This document shows, piece by piece, positions 8,030 to 15,149 of a stretch of 47,310 nucleotides of DNA (position 1 is the stretch's first letter; every line of letters begins with the position of its first letter). The DNA is taken from positions 1 through 47,310 of the forward strand of contig CAJLHL010000004.1 in assembly GCA_905206455.1 (NCBI GenBank), written 5' to 3'. This stretch comes from an uncultured Eubacteriales bacterium (GTDB lineage Bacteria > Bacillota > Clostridia > Peptostreptococcales > Anaerovoracaceae). The translations under genes and the position numbers were made by a program. The notes under the pieces are model-generated. The model was given only the letters and a program-made list of their open reading frames with translations, searched no databases and was not told the DNA's origin.

Positions 8030-9457
8030 CTATTTAACCTCGATTCCTGTATAGTAAAATTCCAGAATTTCCTTGTAAGTAAAGCCCTGCTTTGCCATCT
8101 GCTGCGCCCCCTGCTGAGACATGCCCACGCCGTGGCCGTAACCCTTTCCATTGATGATCAGCACATCGGAATCATCGTCAAAAGTCACCGTCCGGCCGCC
8201 GGATGCCATACCGCCGGAACCTTCCGCAACGATAGTCTTCGATCCCGCGGATCCCAGAGCTGTCAATCCGTTGAGAGATTTCTTCGCCGTTCCGCCGGCA
8301 GACATCACGCTGACCTGAGAATTCAGTTCACTGACGCCGGCAGCGCTGAGACCGTAGACCTTCTGGCCTGAGGAAACATCGCCCTCTGTCTGATCGGAAG
8401 AATTTCCGTCAGACAGGGTTCCGCCTTCCGTTTCGAAAGTGAAATTTCTGGACTTCAGAGATACCCCCAGAGCGGAACGAATCGCTTCCTTCTCATAGGT
8501 AATCGATTTTCTCGATCCCTGAACCGTAACAGAAGCCGCATAACCGGAATCGTTGACATTGTCGATGGTGATGCTTTCCACAGTTCCCAGACCCTCTGAA
8601 GCGAATTGTTCTGTCAGATCTGCTCTCGTGAGTTTCACCGTCCAGCTGTAATCCGGGGAATAAGGATCCGCTTTGCCTCTGAGATATCCCAGCGACGCTA
8701 CCCACGCATCCTCGCTGTTCTCCGTATGGCCGCCGCTGTTTGCGAAATAGAAAGCGGACACCGGTTTTCCCTGATAATAGACCATTTCACCCTTCGTCTC
8801 ATCCACCGCACGGTTTGTGCTCTCATACTCGCTGTCCGCTCCGGTGTAGACCTGACAGTGAACGGTAGTGCAGATATCGAATCCTTGAGAGCTGTGTTTG
8901 CCCTTGTTAGTTACGGCAAAACTGCGGATTGCCACCGCCTGTGCCTTGATAGCTTCGATATGGCTGGACTGACCGATTTCCGAATGAACCACGCCCCGGG
9001 CATAGTCGTCAGTAGAGAGATAGTTGATGATATTCATCTGACCGGAAGCATTGATATACGGCATGATACCGCCCCGGTAGTTCTTTCCGTTAAACTTCAG
9101 CTTGTCCTCAGAAGAAGAAAAATACTCTCCGCCTACGATACATTCCGTGCCGTCGCCTTTCAGAGTCGTCAGCACCTTTCCGGCGTTGTCTTTCACCTGT
9201 ATTTTGCCTCCGGTCAGCTCCAATGTCAGCGTATCCGTATCATCATAGACGGTCCCCGTTTGGCGAATAGCATTGTCCCCCGCTTCCGCCAGCGCAAAAC
9301 CGCTGTCCGAAGTCAGCTGTGCGGCAGTTTCCGACGACCCGTATCTCAGACCGATCTTCATGTACTCTTCCGACGCCGCACTGGCGGAAAACGCCGACAT
9401 GGCAAACACCAGGACAAACATCAGAATCCACGCGATACTCTTCTTAAAACCTTTCAT
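8030..9457 (-). CDS. spoIID: SpoIID/LytB-family exported cell-wall protein
   Basis: 475 residues with a clear signal peptide (AWILMFVLVFAMSAFSASA). The SpoIID domain spans roughly residues 130-310: STDDYARGVVHSEIGQSSHI with the catalytic-type Glu, IEAIKAQAVAIRSFA, then AFYFANSGGHTE. The closing SpoIID signature GKGYGHGVGMSQQGAQQMA is at residues ~435-455. SpoIID is a lytic transglycosylase that cuts glycan strands during engulfment; paralogues act on vegetative wall. Between the two domain halves lies a ~100-residue Ser/Gly-rich low-complexity insertion (DGNSSDQTEGDVSSGQK and on). It sits between ruvB (3-base gap) and queA (2-base gap), as in several Clostridia. The symbol reflects the family, not proof of a sporulation role. 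Confidence 0.85.
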   Translation of the reverse strand: MKGFKKSIAWILMFVLVFAMSAFSASAASEEYMKIGLRYGSSETAAQLTSDSGFALAEAGDNAIRQTGTVYDDTDTLTLELTGGKIQVKDNAGKVLTTLKGDGTECIVGGEYFSSSEDKLKFNGKNYRGGIMPYINASGQMNIINYLSTDDYARGVVHSEIGQSSHIEAIKAQAVAIRSFAVTNKGKHSSQGFDICTTVHCQVYTGADSEYESTNRAVDETKGEMVYYQGKPVSAFYFANSGGHTENSEDAWVASLGYLRGKADPYSPDYSWTVKLTRADLTEQFASEGLGTVESITIDNVNDSGYAASVTVQGSRKSITYEKEAIRSALGVSLKSRNFTFETEGGTLSDGNSSDQTEGDVSSGQKVYGLSAAGVSELNSQVSVMSAGGTAKKSLNGLTALGSAGSKTIVAEGSGGMASGGRTVTFDDDSDVLIINGKGYGHGVGMSQQGAQQMAKQGFTYKEILEFYYTGIEVK

Positions 9458-9460
9458 CTC

Positions 9461-10471
9461 TTATTCCCCCTCTGTCACTCGTTCGATTCCCAGATGACGA
9501 TATGCCGCATCGGAAACCATCCTTCCTTTCTGTGTCCGGTTCAGCAGCCCCATCTGAATCAGATAAGGCTCATAGACGTCTTCAATTGTAATCCGTTCCT
9601 CTCCGAGAGCTGCGGCGATGGTATCGATCCCCACCGGACCGCCCTTAAACCGGTCGATGAGCAGCATCAGGATTTCACGGTCGAGACCTTCCAGTCCCAG
9701 ATCGTCGATCCCCAGCGCCTGAAAAGCCCGGGCGGCGATAGCCGTATCGATGCGCCCGTCGCCTCTCACCTGAGAAAAGTCCCTGACCCGCTTCAAAACC
9801 CGGTTGGCAACCCGCGGCGTTCCTCTGGAACGGAGCGCCATCTGACGGACTGCTTCTTCCTCCGCTTCCACTCCCAGAATTCCCGCGGACCGGTGAATGA
9901 TCCGCATGAGATCTTCCGTGGAGTAGAGTTCAAACTTGCTGATGACGCCGAAACGATCTCGCAGCGGCGCAGAGAGACTTCCCGCTCTGGTAGTGGCGCC
10001 GATCAGTGTAAACCGCGGAATGTCCAGGCGCAGCGAACGGGCCGACGGCCCTTTGCCGATGATGATATCGATAGCGTAATCCTCCATCGCCGAATAGAGC
10101 ACCTCTTCCACCGACCGGTTCAGCCGGTGAATTTCATCGATAAACAAAACGTCATTTTCATCGAGATTCGTCAGGATCGCCGCCAGATCCCCCGCCCGGT
10201 CGATGGCCGGACCGGAAGTGATCCTCAGATTTACGTCCATCTCATTGGCGATAATGCCCGCCAGCGTCGTCTTTCCCAGACCAGGCGGACCGTAAAACAG
10301 CACGTGATCCAAGGGCTCATTCCTCTGTATGGCCGCCTGGATAAAAATTTCCAGATTGGCGCGCACCGTATTCTGTCCGATATAGTCGGTCAGCCGCTTC
10401 GGCCGGAGGCTCACCTCGATATCCGCGTCCTCCTCCGTAAAACCGGCTTTCGTAATTCTCTCATTTTCCAA
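9461..10471 (-). CDS. ruvB: Holliday junction branch-migration helicase RuvB
   Basis: 336 residues, full length. It is the AAA+ motor of the RuvAB complex. It shows RPKRLTDYIGQNTVRANLEI, Walker A GPPGLGKTTLAGIIANEM, Walker B VLFIDEIHRLNR, sensor GATTRAGSLSAPLRDRFG with the arginine finger region, and a C-terminal winged helix ending PYLIQMGLLNRTQKGR. The start is a TTG at 10471, supported by GGGAGG 9 bases upstream; no ATG fits. It follows ruvA by 21 bases and precedes spoIID by 3, so it is inside the ruv operon and probably under LexA control. Confidence 0.97.
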   Translation of the reverse strand: MENERITKAGFTEEDADIEVSLRPKRLTDYIGQNTVRANLEIFIQAAIQRNEPLDHVLFYGPPGLGKTTLAGIIANEMDVNLRITSGPAIDRAGDLAAILTNLDENDVLFIDEIHRLNRSVEEVLYSAMEDYAIDIIIGKGPSARSLRLDIPRFTLIGATTRAGSLSAPLRDRFGVISKFELYSTEDLMRIIHRSAGILGVEAEEEAVRQMALRSRGTPRVANRVLKRVRDFSQVRGDGRIDTAIAARAFQALGIDDLGLEGLDREILMLLIDRFKGGPVGIDTIAAALGEERITIEDVYEPYLIQMGLLNRTQKGRMVSDAAYRHLGIERVTEGE

Positions 10472-10492
10472 AATATTACACCTCCCGGGCTC

Positions 10493-11107
10493 TTACAGCC
10501 GAGATAACTTCTTCAGCGCCGCCCGGATATACTCCTCCGCGGTGACGTCCGTCAGGCCGCAGGAAGCGATAGCTTCCGACGCTTCGCTCTTGGAATACCC
10601 CAGAGAAATCAGCGCCGAGACAGCCTCGGAAACACCTTCCAGCGGACCGTCCTGCGCCTCGGCAGCCACGGCCGCTGTACCGCCGGCTGTCGTCTGAAAC
10701 GACTGATCCTCTAACTTATCCTTCAGCTCCAAAACGATCCTCTGAGCCGTCTTCTTACCCACACCCTGGGCCCTGGCCAGAGTATCCGGATCGTTAAAGA
10801 CGACAGCCTTCTGCACCTCCGCCGGCGAAAGCGCCGACAAAACTGCCACCGCCGCCTTCGCCCCGATCCCGCTGACCGTCATCAGCAGACGGAACAATTT
10901 CAGCGACTCTCTGTCGTCGAAACCGTACAGACTGACGTCGTCCTCCCGGACGATCATCGCCGTATAGACCGTAACTTCCTGATCCGCCGGCGCCATATAC
11001 ACCGCCGACAGCGCCGGCACCGTCAGCTCGTACCCGATGCCGTTCCTCTCGATCACCACGCCGGAATCCGTCGTCTCCGTGATCCTGCCTTTTATATAGT
11101 GAATCAT
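10493..11107 (-). CDS. ruvA: Holliday junction DNA-binding protein RuvA
   Basis: 204 residues from ATG 11107, where the conserved RuvA N-terminus MIHYIKGRITETTDSGVVIE begins; upstream in-frame codons have no homology. RuvA tetramers grip the four-way junction and load RuvB. Domain I is the OB fold, domain II carries the paired helix-hairpin-helix motifs (VSGIGAKAAVAVLSAL and AQGVGKKTAQRIVLELKDKL), and domain III is a UBA-like RuvB-binding tail (EAVSALISLGYSKSEASEAI). The upstream leader is unusually long and holds a LexA box. Confidence 0.96.
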   Translation of the reverse strand: MIHYIKGRITETTDSGVVIERNGIGYELTVPALSAVYMAPADQEVTVYTAMIVREDDVSLYGFDDRESLKLFRLLMTVSGIGAKAAVAVLSALSPAEVQKAVVFNDPDTLARAQGVGKKTAQRIVLELKDKLEDQSFQTTAGGTAAVAAEAQDGPLEGVSEAVSALISLGYSKSEASEAIASCGLTDVTAEEYIRAALKKLSRL

Positions 11108-11589
11108 AACTTCTTCAACCTTTATCCTGTCCTCTTTTGCCTTTTGCCGTTTTTTCTTCCCGATGTCAGCACCTGCATTATACCGCCTCACTATGCTGCT
11201 TCATTCTGCCGCTACCGCTCTTCTGCAGAGACCGCATACAAAACAATCTGCTGGTTTTCCGCTTCCCCGATTGGGAAGATGTTTCCGCAGCCGCTTCACA
11301 GGACTTCCTCATTTCCGCTCCTGAACATATGTTCGGATGTTTCCTCACATTTTCATATTTTCTCTTTTCCGCAGAACGCTTTCATCACAGCCTTCCGCTT
11401 TGCGGTCATCTTTCGTTTTTTCCGGAAAACCAAAAATTTCAGATACTCACGTCTGCGCTCTGTTTCACCGCATTCTGCGGTCTTTTCCTGTTTTCCGAAG
11501 AAACTCGCCGGTATCTTTACCGAGAATCATCGGAATGTTCAAATCGCGAAAGCTGCAGACTGTTTTCCAAAAAACTCCACGGAACGCTT
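11108..11589 (-). other. 482-bp intergenic region between ruvC and ruvA
   Basis: No protein I recognise is encoded on either strand. The open frames here on the plus strand are artefacts of a pyrimidine-rich strand. Apart from the LexA box, the only pattern seen is a short repeated motif (AACGCTTTCATC near 11374 and 11582). The length is odd because ruvC and ruvA are often nearly adjacent. It may be a long leader or a decayed gene. Confidence 0.5.
11322..11335 (-). promoter_or_regulatory. LexA (SOS) box upstream of ruvAB
   Basis: On the minus strand the sequence is CGAACATATGTTCA, matching the Firmicute LexA/DinR consensus CGAAC-N4-GTTCG at 9 of 10 fixed bases. Its core GAACATATGTTC is a perfect 12-base palindrome. 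It lies 215 bases before the ruvA ATG and points to DNA-damage control of ruvA-ruvB and probably the genes behind them. An exact promoter around it could not be defined. Confidence 0.72.
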
Positions 11590-12177
11590 TCATCCCCGGA
11601 TAATCCGGAAACCGTCCGTCTTCTTTTTCTCCCGGCATTCTTTACCGGTTTTTCCGCGCTTTTCCGCCGCCAGCGCCTTTTCGATGGCCCGGGACATCCG
11701 TGCCTCGGCGCCGCAGGAATTGCCGTGACATACGGCTACCGCCAGAGCATCGGCGGTATCGTCCGGCTTAGGCACTTTTTCCAGATGCAGAATCGTCTTT
11801 ACCATCTGCTGAACCTGCTTTTTTTCCGCCCTTCCGTAGCCCGCCAGCGCCTGCTTGATCTGCAGCGGCGTATATTCTCTGATCTCCAGTCCTGAATTGA
11901 CGCAGGCCAGCACCGCCACCCCCCGGGCCTGTCCCACATTGATGACCGTCTTAGCGTTCGTATTGTAGAAAAGCTCCTCGATAGCCGCCTCTTCCGGCTG
12001 CCACTGAGCGATGATATCCATCAGCGAAGAATAGAGAAACTTCAGTCTCTGGGGCATGGGTGCTCCCGCTTCTGTGGAAATACTGCCGTAATCGCACACG
12101 GTGAACTGATTTCCCTTTTTTTCTATAATTCCGTAGCCCATCAGCGCATAACCCGGATCGATCCCAAGTATTCTCAT
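11590..12177 (-). CDS. ruvC: Holliday junction resolvase RuvC
   Basis: 195 residues from ATG 12177, preceded by GGGGAAG. A GTG seven codons upstream is in frame but lacks a proper ribosome binding site. RuvC nicks Holliday junctions symmetrically. The acidic catalytic residues are visible: the Asp of MRILGIDPGYALMGYG, the Glu pair of PEEAAIEELFYNTNAKT, and the final Asp region KPDDTADALAVAVCHG. A basic C-terminal tail (KTGKECREKKKTDGFRIIRG) extends slightly beyond the usual end. It is first in the minus-strand ruv run. Confidence 0.95.
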   Translation of the reverse strand: MRILGIDPGYALMGYGIIEKKGNQFTVCDYGSISTEAGAPMPQRLKFLYSSLMDIIAQWQPEEAAIEELFYNTNAKTVINVGQARGVAVLACVNSGLEIREYTPLQIKQALAGYGRAEKKQVQQMVKTILHLEKVPKPDDTADALAVAVCHGNSCGAEARMSRAIEKALAAEKRGKTGKECREKKKTDGFRIIRG

Positions 12178-12225
12178 CTCTTCCCCGCTTTCTTTCACCC
12201 TTCTTAAAAAACCTAATCATTAGAG

Positions 12226-12254
12226 ATTTTATCATACTTTCGGGCAAATATCCA
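12226..12254 (-). promoter_or_regulatory. Candidate sigma-A promoter for ruvC
   Basis: Minus strand: -35 TGGATA (12254-12249), a 17-base spacer, and -10 TAAAAT (12231-12226, 5 of 6 matches), about 50 bases before the ruvC ATG. No LexA box is seen here, so ruvC and ruvAB may be controlled separately. Confidence 0.45.
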
Positions 12255-12429
12255 CTTCTTGTATACACAGTCATCAGTGCAGGTCCTGACGAAAATCACA
12301 AGCTTCTGCCGGAAAAAAGTCAGGTATTCCCCTCCTGCCGTTCTCATCCCTTCGCCGCCTCGGGCGCACGCTTCTGCGACCATCCGTATTTTCTCTCTGT
12401 TTCACCCGGTCCTTTCCCATCGCTGCAGC

Positions 12430-12453
12430 AAAAAACGGCCGCCGGAAAGGCCG
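12430..12453 (-). terminator. Rho-independent terminator of the ACT-domain gene
   Basis: On the minus strand a GC-only stem CGGCC (12453-12449) and GGCCG (12440-12436), with an 8-base loop, is followed by six T residues. It lies just after the stop of the ACT-domain gene and separates that small gene group from ruvC. Confidence 0.6.
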
Positions 12454-12474
12454 CGCCGTCATAAAAATTGTATA

Positions 12475-12852
12475 TTACACCTCTGAGGAAAGGATTTCAT
12501 ATCCCGCTCTCTTTAGAGCTTTCAATGCCCTGCCGAAATTCTCTTCTTTTACGAGAATATAGTCCGTATTATAGGTCGAGACCGCAAAAATCCCGATTTT
12601 TTCTCCGGCCAGAATCCCGGAAAGCTTTGAGAGAACGCCGATCATGGAAAAATCCAGCACGCCCTGTATCCGAAATCCCCTCCATCCGTCCTCCCGTTTT
12701 ACCGGATTCGCCGGAACAGCCTCCTCCGGACAGACGAGAGAAATCTCTTCATCGGTCTTTGCGATGAAATAAAAATCTCCTCTCAGATCGATCTCCGCTT
12801 CCGGCGTCAGCTGACATACCGTCAGCCGGCAGTCTATCGTTTTCATCTCCAT
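12475..12852 (-). CDS. ACT-domain protein of unknown role
   Basis: 125 residues. The C-terminal half reads as an ACT domain of the CASTOR-like/ACT_7 kind: GVLDFSMIGVLSKLSGILAG followed by GIFAVSTYNTDYILVKEENF and ALKALKRAGY. The first half (CRLTVCQLTPEAEIDLRGDF, FIAKTDEEISLVCPEEAVP) matches the N-terminal ACT-like lobe of the same small family. Such proteins bind amino acids, but the ligand and partner of this family are not established. It follows the DUF3795-like gene by 24 bases on the same strand, and AAAGGA upstream supports the start. Confidence 0.8.
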   Translation of the reverse strand: MEMKTIDCRLTVCQLTPEAEIDLRGDFYFIAKTDEEISLVCPEEAVPANPVKREDGWRGFRIQGVLDFSMIGVLSKLSGILAGEKIGIFAVSTYNTDYILVKEENFGRALKALKRAGYEILSSEV

Positions 12853-12876
12853 ATTTTATGCTTCCTTTCTCCACGA

Positions 12877-13323
12877 TCATTCCCGATGCTCTCTTCTCTT
12901 GTATACAACGACCTGCGGATCTTCTCCTCTTTCTCCGTATTCGCATACGAGAAGATAATCACTGTCCGCGATAATACCGTAACACCGGTCGCTCTCCGGG
13001 ATTGCAATCTGATTTCCCCAGTATATGTCATTATCTTTCAGAAAGGTTGCCGGCCGCCCGTTTGGAAGGCGATACTCCAAATTCACATAAAATCCATTCA
13101 GTAAATTCAAATCCGTCACCTGTAAATACTCGATCCCGAGAGCGTTAAACTCATCGATCAAAGCCTTTTTCCTCCGCAGGAATCCATCATAGCCGGCTTT
13201 ATCTATCCACTCCGCCGCGACGCACATGCCGCCGAAAGGGTGGCCGCCCGTCTCGATACAGCCGCCGCACGCCTCTCTTCTGCCGCACTGACTGCAGCAG
13301 TCCGATCTGCAAATCGATAACAT
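12877..13323 (-). CDS. DUF3795-like cysteine-rich protein
   Basis: 148 residues from ATG 13323, which follows AGGAGAAGG. The longer frame begins in sequence with no homology. The N-terminus has a dense cysteine cluster (CRSDCCSQCGRREACGGC, then FGGMCVAAEW), typical of DUF3795-type proteins and probably binding zinc or an Fe-S cluster. The rest, including YLQVTDLNLLNGFYVNLEYR and ATFLKDNDIYWGNQ, looks like a small alpha/beta domain. The biochemical role is unknown. It is probably co-transcribed with the ACT-domain gene. Confidence 0.65.
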   Translation of the reverse strand: MLSICRSDCCSQCGRREACGGCIETGGHPFGGMCVAAEWIDKAGYDGFLRRKKALIDEFNALGIEYLQVTDLNLLNGFYVNLEYRLPNGRPATFLKDNDIYWGNQIAIPESDRCYGIIADSDYLLVCEYGERGEDPQVVVYKRREHRE

Positions 13324-13493
13324 CTTTCCTTCTCCTTTCCATTCCGCTCCTATCCGTTTCTCCCTGCATTTTTCAGGATTCTTACACCGCACTTTCCCCG
13401 CTGCAGAAAGTTCCGCCGGATTCCAGAGGACGTCCCCCGGAAACATTCCTCCCTGCCTCGCCGCCCGGCAGCCCTGTCCCCCAAAAATAAATT

Positions 13494-14006
13494 CTACAGA
13501 TCGATTTCCACTTCATAACGGTCATCGATCAGGATGTAATTACAGTCATATTTTCGGCACATCTCAAGATAACGGGCATTTTCTTCAAGAACAGAATCCA
13601 CAGTGCACCAGCTGTCATCTATGCGCCGCTCGATCACATCAGCATACTTTTTGATATCCGAAAAATGGCTTTTTATATAATTTTCGCTCATCACGAGACA
13701 GTAATAACGGATCTCCTTCCGATATTCCTCTGAAAAATCTTCTTCCCACCGGAAGGGGATATAACAGCCCTCGACGATGAGATTCTGTCCGTTTTCCACT
13801 GCGGTTTTAATCATTTCCCGAAGAATCGGCCACAGATAAACTTCCAGTTCCTCGTCATCTTCAGGCGTCAGAGCCGTATTGCCGCTCCGTATCAGACCCA
13901 TTTTCAAAAGATCGATGGAACAACAGGAATATCCGTATTTTTCCACAAGCCGCTGTGCCAGCAGAGTCTTGCCCGTTTGGGAAGCTCCCGTAATTAAAAT
14001 AACCAT
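13494..14006 (-). CDS. P-loop kinase-like ATP-binding protein
   Basis: 170 residues from ATG 14006, with GGGAGG 5 bases upstream. The longer frame extends into a repeat and is rejected. The Walker A motif is ITGASQTGKTLLAQRLVEKY. The segment SIDLLKMGLIRSG and the later NLIVEGCYIPFRW resemble adenylate- or 2-phosphoglycerate-kinase-like proteins with a substrate lid. The protein is too short and generic for a substrate to be named. It is preceded by the 130-bp repeat array and stands alone. Confidence 0.65.
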   Translation of the reverse strand: MVILITGASQTGKTLLAQRLVEKYGYSCCSIDLLKMGLIRSGNTALTPEDDEELEVYLWPILREMIKTAVENGQNLIVEGCYIPFRWEEDFSEEYRKEIRYYCLVMSENYIKSHFSDIKKYADVIERRIDDSWCTVDSVLEENARYLEMCRKYDCNYILIDDRYEVEIDL

Positions 14007-14041
14007 TTCATCCTCCCGGCAAAAAGCCTTTGGGGTTATTT

Positions 14042-14375
14042 TACCATGCCGACTACGGCTCAGTCTTCGTCTTTTTGTACCTGCAGAACTCGCCTGTCGC
14101 CGAGGGGCAGGTACGAGTTCAACTAAGCTCTTGCTTCGTTTCACTTGCAAATCGCTAAGTTGAAGCTAATGTACCATGCCGACTACGGCTCAGTCTTCGT
14201 CTTTTTGTACCTACGGAACTCGCCTGTCGCCGAGGGGCAGGTACGAGTTCAACTAAGCTCTTGCTTCGTTTCACTTGCAAATCGCTAAGTTGAAGCTAAT
14301 GTACCATGCCGACTACGGCTCAGTCTTCGTCTTTTTCTGCCTGACCGACCCGCCTGTCGCCGAGGGGCAGGTCGC
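14042..14375. repeat. 130-bp tandem repeat: two full copies plus a partial third, each with a hairpin
   Basis: Copies start at 14042, 14172 and 14302 with TACCATGCCGACTACGGCTC. The first two are 130 bases each and differ at only a few positions; the third stops after the hairpin. Each unit has TCTTCGTCTTTTT, then a hairpin whose outer arms pair (copy 1: GTACCTGC with GCAGGTAC) around CGCCTGTCGCCGAGGGG. Units 1 and 2 also hold a second stem, TTCAACTAAGC with GCTAAGTTGAA. A diverged single copy lies at 30543. The differences within arms largely keep pairing. Confidence 0.85.
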
Positions 14376-14386
14376 AGTATATTCCT

Positions 14387-14527
14387 CAAAATCACAGATT
14401 TTGGAAACATTTGCATGAGACCTTCCGCTGTCTGCATCCGCAGACAGGGATAGGGCTTCATTAGTTCTTCTATGCTCCCGTTCTCTCTTTGTTCGGCGGG
14501 TCTGAGAAAGAGCTATTATACCCTATC
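14387..14527 (-). other. Structured intergenic block, possible small RNA
   Basis: Three nested stems are visible: CAAAATC/GATTTTG (14387-14403 area), a perfect 8-bp hairpin CTGTCTGC/GCAGACAG around 14428-14447, and a long-range GATAGGG/CCCTATC pair enclosing 14449-14527, inside which CTCTTT/AAAGAG and CCCG/CGGG also pair. On the minus strand a TATAAT lies at 14520-14515, but no good -35 is seen, and no U-run ends the block. A non-coding RNA is possible but unproven. The rest of the 655-base gene-free stretch is the 130-bp repeat array and the argR promoter. Confidence 0.3.
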
Positions 14528-14599
14528 CGACGCAGAGGCCCTTTCGTTTCCCCCTCTCTGCCGGAGAAGATTTCTGTTTTAAAATATATTGAAAAAAGG

Positions 14600-14629
14600 T
14601 ATAATAATTATCGAGCATAGATAATTATT
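14600..14629 (+). promoter_or_regulatory. argR promoter with overlapping inverted-repeat operator
   Basis: A perfect -10 (TATAAT, 14600-14605) overlaps a 10-bp inverted repeat, AATAATTATC (14603-14612) and GATAATTATT (14620-14629), with a 7-base spacer. The AT-rich arms and the following ATTCATTA resemble an ARG box, so autoregulation by ArgR is likely. The -35 region is poor. Confidence 0.5.
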
Positions 14630-14662
14630 CATTACAGAATTTACCATAAGAGGTTGGACGAT

Positions 14663-15121
14663 ATGAGATATTCCAGACAGGATAAAATCCTGGAAATAAT
14701 CAGCGAAAACGAAATCGAAACCCAGGACGCTCTGGCGGAAAAACTGGCGGAAAGCGGATTCAGCGTGACGCAGGCGACGATTTCCAGAGATATCAAAGAA
14801 CTTCAGCTTATCAAAACCCAGTCCGCGAGCGGACGTTACAAATACGCCCGGGCGCCCCAGGCGCCCTCGGCTTCCGGCACCGGAAACCGCTATCATAAGA
14901 TCTTTAAAAATACGGTCAGTTCGATCTCTGCATCCGGAAACATTATCGTCTTAAAGACTCTTTCCGGATGCGCCAACGCCGCGGGCGAAGCGATCGACTC
15001 TATGGGCACCGACGGCATCCTCGGCACACTGGCCGGCGACAATACGCTGTTTATCGTCGTGGACTCTCCGGATCACGTGCCGGAGATCGTCCGCAGATTT
15101 TCAGAGATCATGGGTGTGTAG
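14663..15121 (+). CDS. argR: Arginine repressor ArgR/AhrC
   Basis: 152 residues from ATG 14663, with AAGAGG 9 bases upstream; the TTG at 14654 is in frame but too close to that signal. The N-terminal winged helix (KILEIISENEIETQDALAEK and VTQATISRDIKELQLIK) binds ARG boxes. The C-terminal hexamerisation and arginine-binding domain includes GNIIVLKTLSGCANAAGEAI and TDGILGTLAGDNTLFIVV. The protein controls arginine synthesis and catabolism with arginine as co-effector. It is linked to recN as in many Firmicutes. Confidence 0.95.
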   Translation: MRYSRQDKILEIISENEIETQDALAEKLAESGFSVTQATISRDIKELQLIKTQSASGRYKYARAPQAPSASGTGNRYHKIFKNTVSSISASGNIIVLKTLSGCANAAGEAIDSMGTDGILGTLAGDNTLFIVVDSPDHVPEIVRRFSEIMGV

Positions 15122-15149
15122 ACGAACCACGATCGGAAAGAGCAGAAAA

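Noticed and set aside
11099..11895. Long plus-strand frames across the ruvA-ruvC gap
   Set aside because: They overlap ruvC on the other strand, are Phe/Ser/Arg-rich without any motif, and reflect the pyrimidine-rich strand.
13494..14150. Longer 218-residue version of the P-loop kinase
   Set aside because: The extra N-terminus is translated from the 130-bp repeat. The ATG at 14006 has the ribosome binding site and directly precedes the P-loop.
14042..14375. CRISPR array
   Set aside because: The units are 130 bases, contiguous and nearly identical with no unique spacers, and no cas genes are present.
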